A DNA stretch of 64,000 nt from Pseudomonadota bacterium (lineage in GTDB: Bacteria; Pseudomonadota; Alphaproteobacteria; Sphingomonadales; SMXR01). The notes under the pieces are model-generated. The model saw nothing but the letters and a program-made list of their open reading frames with translations, ran no database searches and had not been told where the DNA came from. Shown here one piece after another: positions 58,296 through 64,000 of the stretch (position 1 is the first letter of the stretch; each line of letters starts with the position of its first letter). The translations under genes and the position numbers were made by a program. The stretch spans positions 18,803 through 82,802 of the forward strand of contig JADFIA010000005.1 of assembly GCA_022566895.1 (NCBI GenBank), in the 5' to 3' direction.

Positions 58296-59579
58296 CTACT
58301 CCGCCGCCACCTGGCTCTTGAAGGCCAGAATTCGATGTTCGATCTCGTCCCGGAAATGCCGCACCAGGCCCTGAATCGGCCAGGCCGCTGCGTCGCCGAG
58401 GGCGCAAATCGTATGGCCCTCGACCTGATAGCTCACATCGAGCAGCATATCGATCTCATCGATCTCGGCTTGGCCCTTCACCAGACGCTCCATGACCCGC
58501 CACATCCAGCCGGTACCTTCCCGGCACGGCGTGCACTGGCCGCAGCTTTCATGGGCGTAAAATTTCGACAGCCGGGTTATCGCCTTGATGATATCGGTGG
58601 ATTTGTCCATCACGATGACCGCCGCGGTGCCCAGTCCCGAATGCACGTCCTTCAAGGAATCGAAATCCATGCACACCGTATCGCAGATCGATTTTGGCAG
58701 CAGCGGCACCGACGAACCGCCGGGGATGACCGCTTTAAGATTTTCCCAACCCCCACGTACGCCGCCGGCGTGACGCTCGATCAGGGTCTTCATGGGGATG
58801 CCCATTTCCTCTTCGACGTTGCAGGGGTTGTTTACATGGCCCGATATGCAAAAGATCTTGGTACCCGTGTTGTTGGTCCGGCCGAGGCCGGCGAACCATC
58901 CGGCGCCACGCCGCAGGATGGTTGGTACGACGGCGATGCTTTCGACATTGTTGACCGTCGTGGGCCGCCCGTAAACCCCGACAAGGGCCGGGAATGGCGG
59001 CTTGAGGCGCGGCTGGCCCTTCTTGCCCTCGAGGCTTTCAATCAGCGCCGTTTCCTCGCCGCAGATATAGGCCCCGGCGCCCCGGTGTACATAAATCTCG
59101 CAATCATAGCCCGAGCCGCAGGCGTCGGGGCCGAGAAGGCCGGCCGCACGGGCCTCGTCGATTGCCGCTTCGAGAATGTCCGCTTCTTCAGAAAATTCGC
59201 CGCGGATATAGATATAAACGGCCGTCGCCCGCATGGCATAAGCGGCCAGAAGACTGCCTTCGATGAGCTTGTGGGGGTCGTGGCGCATGATGTCACGGTC
59301 CTTGCAGGTCCCGGGCTCGCCCTCGTCGGCATTGACCACCAGATAGGCCGGCTGGCCGCCGTTGTCCTTGGGCATGAACGACCATTTCAGCCCGGTTGGA
59401 AAACCGGCTCCGCCGCGGCCGCGAAGCCCTGATTCCTTAATCTCGTCGATGATCAGGTCCTGGCCCTTGGCCATCAATTGAGCGGTACCCTGCCAATCGC
59501 CCCTGGCCCGCGCCGACTTGAGGTTCCAGGGCGCCGTGCCATAAAGATTGGTGAATATGCGATCCTTGTCGCTCAGCAT
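58296..59579 (-). CDS. nuoF: NADH-quinone oxidoreductase subunit F
   Basis: NADH-binding subunit with FMN and cluster N3. The 427 residues show [16 protein letters not shown] (NADH/FMN), [32 protein letters not shown] and the 4Fe-4S motif [15 protein letters not shown]. The ATG overlaps the nuoE stop by one base. Confidence 0.98.
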   Translation of the reverse strand: MLSDKDRIFTNLYGTAPWNLKSARARGDWQGTAQLMAKGQDLIIDEIKESGLRGRGGAGFPTGLKWSFMPKDNGGQPAYLVVNADEGEPGTCKDRDIMRHDPHKLIEGSLLAAYAMRATAVYIYIRGEFSEEADILEAAIDEARAAGLLGPDACGSGYDCEIYVHRGAGAYICGEETALIESLEGKKGQPRLKPPFPALVGVYGRPTTVNNVESIAVVPTILRRGAGWFAGLGRTNNTGTKIFCISGHVNNPCNVEEEMGIPMKTLIERHAGGVRGGWENLKAVIPGGSSVPLLPKSICDTVCMDFDSLKDVHSGLGTAAVIVMDKSTDIIKAITRLSKFYAHESCGQCTPCREGTGWMWRVMERLVKGQAEIDEIDMLLDVSYQVEGHTICALGDAAAWPIQGLVRHFRDEIEHRILAFKSQVAAE

Positions 59580-60193
59580 CAGGCGCCCCTTCCCTCGGCC
59601 GGCGCGATCTCTTTAAGCGTCGTCAGGCCGCCGGCCGGGGCCGAGGTCTGGCGCTTGATCTGCGGCCCGGCCTTGGGTGTCTTGCCGGCTCTTAAGGCCT
59701 TGATGATCTGGCGCATCGATTTGGCGTCGAGGTCCTCGTAATACTTTTTGTGAATCGAACAGACCGGCGCGTTGACGCAGGCCCCGGCGCATTCCACTTC
59801 GAGAAGCGTGAACTGACCGTCCGGCGTCGTCTGGCCGACCTTGATCCCAAGCTCGGCCTCGCAGGCTTCGATGATATCGTCCGAACCCCTGAGCCAGCAC
59901 GGCGTTGTGGTGCACACCTCGATCACCTGTTTGCCCACGGGTCCCAAGCGGTACATGGTGTAAAAAGTTGCCACTTCGTGGACGCGGATTGGCGGCATCG
60001 AGAGATAACCAGCCACATATTCAATGCACGGCTGCGACAACCAGCCGTCGTTTTGCTCCTGGGCGATGGTCAGAAGGGGCATCACGGCGCTGGTCTGGCG
60101 CCCGGCCGGATATTTGGCGATATGCGCCTCGGCTTGCGCCTTGCTGGCCTCGGTAAAGGCGAAGCCGTTCGCTTTGGTGATGCTGACGCTCAT
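59579..60193 (-). CDS. nuoE: NADH-quinone oxidoreductase subunit E
   Basis: Thioredoxin-fold subunit with the 2Fe-2S cluster N1a. The 204 residues include the ligands in [15 protein letters not shown] and [13 protein letters not shown], and the N-terminal helical region ([20 protein letters not shown] [15 protein letters not shown]). Overlaps nuoD by ATGA. Confidence 0.97.
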   Translation of the reverse strand: MSVSITKANGFAFTEASKAQAEAHIAKYPAGRQTSAVMPLLTIAQEQNDGWLSQPCIEYVAGYLSMPPIRVHEVATFYTMYRLGPVGKQVIEVCTTTPCWLRGSDDIIEACEAELGIKVGQTTPDGQFTLLEVECAGACVNAPVCSIHKKYYEDLDAKSMRQIIKALRAGKTPKAGPQIKRQTSAPAGGLTTLKEIAPAEGRGA

Positions 60194-61374
60194 CGGTCGA
60201 CCTCGCCAAATACCACATCCAGGGACCCGAGGATGGCCGGCGCGTCGGCCAGCATGTGGCCGCGGCTTAGAAAGTCCATGGCCTGCAAATGGGCAAAACT
60301 CGGCGCCCGGATTTTGCAGCGGTAAGGTTTGTTCGAGCCATCGGATACCAGATACACACCGAACTCGCCCTTGGGCGCCTCGACCGCTGCATAGACCTCG
60401 CCTTCGGGCACGTGATAGCCCTCGGTATAAAGCTTGAAATGATTAATCAACGCCTCCATCGAGCGCTTCATTTCGGCCCGCCGCGGCGGCGAAATGCGCG
60501 GATCGAGGGTCGTTACCTCGCCGTCCGGCATCTCCTCGATCGATTGGCGGATGATCCTGAGGCTCTGGCGCACCTCTTCGAGCCGCAGCAGGAAGCGGTC
60601 GTAACAATCGCCGTTCTTGCCGATGGGGATATCGAAATCCATCTTGTCGTAAACATCATAGGGCTGGGCCTTTCGCAAATCCCAGGCGACGCCGGAGGCT
60701 CTGAGCATGGGCCCGGAAAAGCCCCAGGCCAGCGCTTCTTCGGCCGTGGCGACGCCGATATCGACGTTGCGCTGCTTGAATATGCGGTTATCGATCAGCA
60801 GCGTCGCGATATCATCGAGAACCTGCGGGAACCGCTCACACCAGGTCAGAATATCGTCGGTCAGACCGGCTGGCAGATCCAGATGCACGCCGCCGGGCCG
60901 TATATAGGCTGCGTGCATGCGGGCGCCCGAGACGCGCTCGTAAAAACACATTAGGACCTCACGCTCCTCAAAGGCCCACAGGATCGGCGTCATGGCGCCG
61001 ACATCCATGGCGTGGGTGCCCAGATTCAGAAGGTGGCCCAATATTCTACCGATTTCTGAAAAAAGCACCCTAATGTATTGACCGCGCGGCGGAACTTCGC
61101 AGCCAAGAAGCCGCTCTACCGCCAATGCAAAGGCGTGTTCCTGGTTGATCGGCGCGACATAATCCAGGCGGTCGAAATAGGGCACTGCCTGCAAGTAGGT
61201 CTTGTACTCGATCAGCTTCTCGGTGCCCCGGTGCAGAAGCCCGATATGCGAATCCACGCGCTCGATCACCTCGCCGTCCAATTCCAGGATCATCCGCAAG
61301 ACCCCGTGGGCGGCCGGGTGCTGGGGCCCGAAATTCAGGCTGTAATTGTTAATCTCGACTTCTCTTGTGGCCAT
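60190..61374 (-). CDS. nuoD: NADH-quinone oxidoreductase subunit D
   Basis: The 49-kDa-type subunit that forms the quinone headgroup site with NuoB. The 394 residues begin with [17 protein letters not shown] and contain [34 protein letters not shown] and the C-terminal DVVFGEVDR. Separate from nuoC, as in alphaproteobacteria, not fused as in enterics. Confidence 0.98.
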   Translation of the reverse strand: MATREVEINNYSLNFGPQHPAAHGVLRMILELDGEVIERVDSHIGLLHRGTEKLIEYKTYLQAVPYFDRLDYVAPINQEHAFALAVERLLGCEVPPRGQYIRVLFSEIGRILGHLLNLGTHAMDVGAMTPILWAFEEREVLMCFYERVSGARMHAAYIRPGGVHLDLPAGLTDDILTWCERFPQVLDDIATLLIDNRIFKQRNVDIGVATAEEALAWGFSGPMLRASGVAWDLRKAQPYDVYDKMDFDIPIGKNGDCYDRFLLRLEEVRQSLRIIRQSIEEMPDGEVTTLDPRISPPRRAEMKRSMEALINHFKLYTEGYHVPEGEVYAAVEAPKGEFGVYLVSDGSNKPYRCKIRAPSFAHLQAMDFLSRGHMLADAPAILGSLDVVFGEVDR

Positions 61375-61377
61375 TAC

Positions 61378-61992
61378 CTAGTCGCCCTCTCCGGCTTCCG
61401 GCTCCACATCATCGTCGAGCACATATTTGGCTCCTTCCCAGGGGCTCATGAAGTCGAACTTGCGGAAATCCTGTGTCAGTTTCACCGGCTCGTAGACCAC
61501 GCGCTTTTCCTCCTCCGAGTAGCGAACCTCCACGTAGCCGGTAAGCGGGAAATCCTTGCGCAGGGGAAAACCTTTAAAGCCATAATCCGTAAGGATTCGG
61601 CGCAGGTCCGGGTGGTCCGAGAACATCACTCCGTACATGTCCCAGGTCTCGCGCTCGAACCAGCCGGCGGCCGGGAAGACGTCGACAATGCTGGGCACCG
61701 GGGTTTGCTCGTCGGTCTCGACCTTGACCCGGACGCGCAGGTTATGAACCAGGCTTAAAAGATGATAGACCACTTCGAACCGCCTCGTGCGCTCCGGATA
61801 GTCGACCCCGCAAATATCGATCAGGCAGCGGAACAAGCACAGCCGGTTATCGCGCAGAAAGGTCATGACCGGCACGATTTCGTGGGCCGGCACGGTGACC
61901 ACCAGCTCGTCGCGGACGATCTCCACCCGCTCGATCCGTGGGTCGAGCGAGGCCTCGATATGGCCAGCAAGTTCCTTTAACGTCTCGTCCAT
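61378..61992 (-). CDS. nuoC: NADH-quinone oxidoreductase subunit C
   Basis: The 30-kDa-type peripheral arm subunit. The 204 residues include [41 protein letters not shown] core and [18 protein letters not shown] in short blocks. No cofactor. It lies 3 bp before nuoD. Confidence 0.97.
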   Translation of the reverse strand: MDETLKELAGHIEASLDPRIERVEIVRDELVVTVPAHEIVPVMTFLRDNRLCLFRCLIDICGVDYPERTRRFEVVYHLLSLVHNLRVRVKVETDEQTPVPSIVDVFPAAGWFERETWDMYGVMFSDHPDLRRILTDYGFKGFPLRKDFPLTGYVEVRYSEEEKRVVYEPVKLTQDFRKFDFMSPWEGAKYVLDDDVEPEAGEGD

Positions 61993-62028
61993 GGTCTCGT
62001 CTGGATCCTTTTTCTTCCTGGCGATGCC

Positions 62029-62547
62029 CTAGCGGACGATGGTTCCGGTGCGGCGGATTTTGCGCTGCAGCAGGAGAATTCCATAAAGGAGCGCCTCGGC
62101 CGTCGGCGGACAGCCCGGCACATAAATATCCACCGGCACGATACGATCGCAGCCCCTTACGACCGAGTAGGAATAGTGGTAATAGCCGCCGCCGTTGGCG
62201 CAGCTGCCCATGGAGATGACGTAGCGCGGCTCGCTCATCTGGTCGTAAACCTTGCGCAAGGCCGGGGCCATCTTGTTGGTCAGGGTGCCGGCGACGATCA
62301 TGACGTCCGACTGGCGGGGGCTGGCCCGTGGGGCGACGCCAAAGCGTTCCAGATCGTAACGCGGCATCGAGGTCTGCATCATCTCGATGGCGCAGCAGGC
62401 CAGGCCAAAGGTCATCCACCACAAGGAGCCGGTGCGGGCCCAATTGATCAGGTCCTCGGCCGTAGTGACCAGAAAGCCCTTTTGCGTAAGCTCGGTATCG
62501 AGATCCTTGAACAGCTCGTTCTCGAGGGTATTGGCGGCTACTCCCAT
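62029..62547 (-). CDS. nuoB: NADH-quinone oxidoreductase subunit B
   Basis: Carries the terminal cluster N2 that reduces quinone. The ligands are seen in [24 protein letters not shown] and [14 protein letters not shown]. The ATG at 62547 (172 residues) has GGGAG 7 nt upstream and overlaps nuoA by only 10 bp; an earlier ATG at 62568 is possible. Confidence 0.97.
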   Translation of the reverse strand: MGVAANTLENELFKDLDTELTQKGFLVTTAEDLINWARTGSLWWMTFGLACCAIEMMQTSMPRYDLERFGVAPRASPRQSDVMIVAGTLTNKMAPALRKVYDQMSEPRYVISMGSCANGGGYYHYSYSVVRGCDRIVPVDIYVPGCPPTAEALLYGILLLQRKIRRTGTIVR

Positions 62548-62894
62548 TCCAGCGCTCCCTTGCGCCATTCATAGATAAAACCAACGGTCAGGATGGCCAG
62601 AAAGAGGACCATCGAGAAAAAACCGTATAGCCCGATATCCCCCAAGGCCACCGCCCAAGGAAACAGGAAGGCCACTTCGAGATCGAAAATGATGAACAGG
62701 ATGGCGACCAGGTAAAAGCGCACGTCAAAACGAATGTGCGCCGAATCGATGGCTTCGAACCCGCACTCGTAGGTCGAGGTCTTTTCCTGGTCGGGATTTT
62801 GTCTGGCGATCAGCACCGCGGCGCCAATAAAGGCCAGCGACATGGCGATGGCGATCGCGATGAAAACGAGGATCGGGAAATACTCTGAAAGCAT
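62538..62894 (-). CDS. nuoA: NADH-quinone oxidoreductase subunit A
   Basis: Small membrane subunit (118 residues, three helices) near the quinone channel. The conserved loop [22 protein letters not shown] is present as [19 protein letters not shown] in its first part. First gene of the nuoA-N operon. The start could also be 62903, three codons upstream. Confidence 0.96.
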   Translation of the reverse strand: MLSEYFPILVFIAIAIAMSLAFIGAAVLIARQNPDQEKTSTYECGFEAIDSAHIRFDVRFYLVAILFIIFDLEVAFLFPWAVALGDIGLYGFFSMVLFLAILTVGFIYEWRKGALEWE

Positions 62895-63004
62895 GGCTTC
62901 CATGGCCTCAACTGTCCCTCTCGGGACCCTCTTTCCCCACCAGCCGGCGCGCCCGAGGCCGGACGATTCCGGCCCCCACCGGGGCCCCTAGCCGATTCGG
63001 CGCG

Positions 63005-63010
63005 AGTATA
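63005..63010 (-). promoter_or_regulatory. Possible -10 element of the nuo operon
   Basis: TATACT on the minus strand lies about 111 bp upstream of nuoA, in the only sizeable gap before the operon. The -35 region at 17 bp (CTTTTC) is weak. Confidence 0.35.
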
Positions 63011-63068
63011 TCAGCCAGACCACCAAAGAAAAGCGCAATCGGCTGATTTCCGACGATTTTGGCAAAAC

Positions 63069-63845
63069 TCAGCCGCCGTAACTGAGGGCCATCCAGGGCT
63101 GCAGAACCAGGATCGCCAGCACTTGGCTGGCCAGCACCGGGGCCAGCTTGTAGTTCGACATCCTGAAGGCCCAGGCCCAGGCCAGGCCCAAGCCGAAGCT
63201 GCCCAAGAGCGGCGCCAGGATGGCGGCTATTCCGGCCTCGAAGGGGGGGCTGGCGTAGCCGACATGCAGGAGCGAAAAGGCCAGGCCCGAAAAGACCATC
63301 GGCAGCCAGCCTTCCATGCCGGCGCGCTTGAGGCGCAAGAGGATAAAGCCCTGGAAGATGACAACCTGGGTCGCCCCGCCGACGGCCGGTACCAGGCTGC
63401 CGAGCAGGGCGAATTTCGAAAATTCAACCACCCGGGCCGGTTCCTCGAGCCAGCCGCCGATGATGAAAATGATAAACACCGCGGCCACGCCCAGGGCCAT
63501 CTGCCAGCCGCTTGCCGGGGCTTTCTCCCGTAGGCTCGAGATCGCGGCTTTGACGTCTTTCTGCCCAAAGGCGTACAAAGCACCGAGCAGGGTCAACTGC
63601 ACCAGGGCGCCGATCAGAAAGCCACCGATAAGGCCGCCTTCGGTGCCCTGGAAAAGGTCCCTCAAAGGGGCGCTGCCGGCGATGAGAATCAGGCCAAGCT
63701 GGCTAATCAGAATGAAACCCGCCGCCACCGCCAGTACTTCAAGGACCGCCGGCAGGTCCAACTTGGGCCGCGGAATCAGGAAATATTCCTGCGACAAATC
63801 CGGTGCTGGCGCTTCGGCCGCCTTGTCTTCCCCCTCGTCGTCCAT
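63069..63845 (-). CDS. CPBP-family intramembrane protein, catalytic motif lost
   Basis: Resembles the CPBP (CaaX protease and bacteriocin-processing) membrane metalloprotease family: 258 residues with an acidic N-terminus and about six to seven helices. The usual EExxFRG motif is replaced by QVVIFQG (residues 160-166), while the second motif FSLLH (190-194) keeps its His. Without the glutamates and arginine, protease activity is unlikely. It lies between tRNA-Asp and the nuo operon. Family assignment is moderately secure; function is unknown. Confidence 0.65.
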   Translation of the reverse strand: MDDEGEDKAAEAPAPDLSQEYFLIPRPKLDLPAVLEVLAVAAGFILISQLGLILIAGSAPLRDLFQGTEGGLIGGFLIGALVQLTLLGALYAFGQKDVKAAISSLREKAPASGWQMALGVAAVFIIFIIGGWLEEPARVVEFSKFALLGSLVPAVGGATQVVIFQGFILLRLKRAGMEGWLPMVFSGLAFSLLHVGYASPPFEAGIAAILAPLLGSFGLGLAWAWAFRMSNYKLAPVLASQVLAILVLQPWMALSYGG

Positions 63846-63901
63846 GGCCTGACCATAACCCCACCCTCCGGCGGCGTCATGGGAAATTAAAAGGATATTA
63901 G

Positions 63902-63978
<77 letters not shown>

Positions 63979-64000
63979 GTATGCGAGGCGTCCATATCTT

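Noticed and set aside
57843..59432. 529-codon plus-strand open frame opposite nuoG and nuoF
   Set aside because: Long antisense frames are expected from codon bias in GC-rich genes; the translation is not protein-like and nuoF/nuoG are unambiguous.

Overview
The window is a GC-rich, densely packed chromosomal core region of an alphaproteobacterium. The order rpsB-tsf-pyrH-frr-uppS-cdsA-dxr-rseP-bamA, the order proS-lolC-lolD with dnaE, a lipoylated PdhB, a GTTC/GAAC-type LexA box and an RNase J-coaX-birA-nuo neighbourhood are all typical of that class. A Rhodospirillales-like free-living aerobe is the best guess; the family cannot be fixed from this sequence alone. Almost every gene is housekeeping, and I see no insertion sequence, prophage, CRISPR array or toxin-antitoxin locus.

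Layout. 1-4.9 kb: pyruvate dehydrogenase operon (pdhA, pdhB, an unknown four-helix membrane protein, pdhC, start of lpdA), all minus strand. 5-10.4 kb: ftsB, eno, a small HU-like protein carrying a signal peptide, pyrG, secG, tpiA. 10.5-14.9 kb: ppiD facing a very long divergent-polysaccharide-deacetylase protein. 15-18.8 kb: trpD-trpC-moaC-moeA, preceded by a promoter, a Trp-containing leader peptide and a terminator that together look like an attenuator. 18.9-25.1 kb: an orphan Flp pilin, lexA with its own LexA box, comEC, gltX, gltA. 25.1-36.3 kb: fabZ, ompH/skp, bamA, rseP, dxr, cdsA, uppS, frr, pyrH, tsf, rpsB (envelope biogenesis and translation). 36.4-45.6 kb: NUDIX hydrolase, dnaE, DUF1761, lolD, lolC, proS, DUF1467, mce. 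45.6-62.9 kb: rnj, coaX, birA and all 14 genes of respiratory complex I (nuoN to nuoA). 63-64 kb: a CPBP-family membrane protein with its catalytic residues replaced, and tRNA-Asp.

The most striking signal is what is absent. In most alphaproteobacteria lpxD sits just before fabZ, lpxA-lpxI-lpxB lie between fabZ and gltA, and kdsA lies between eno and pyrG. Here ompH abuts fabZ, fabZ is 9 bp from the end of gltA, and the eno-pyrG gap holds an exported HU-like protein instead. The lipid A and Kdo genes are missing at all three places while the flanking genes, BamA, OmpH and LolCD, are intact. This suggests a lineage with an outer membrane but possibly without canonical lipopolysaccharide. Confirmation needs the rest of the genome.

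Other unusual points: ribosomal protein S2 with a ~208-residue histone-H1-like tail; a ~440-residue basic, hydrophobic N-terminal extension on the deacetylase; and a strong plus-strand terminator at 44,861-44,889 with no visible gene feeding it.
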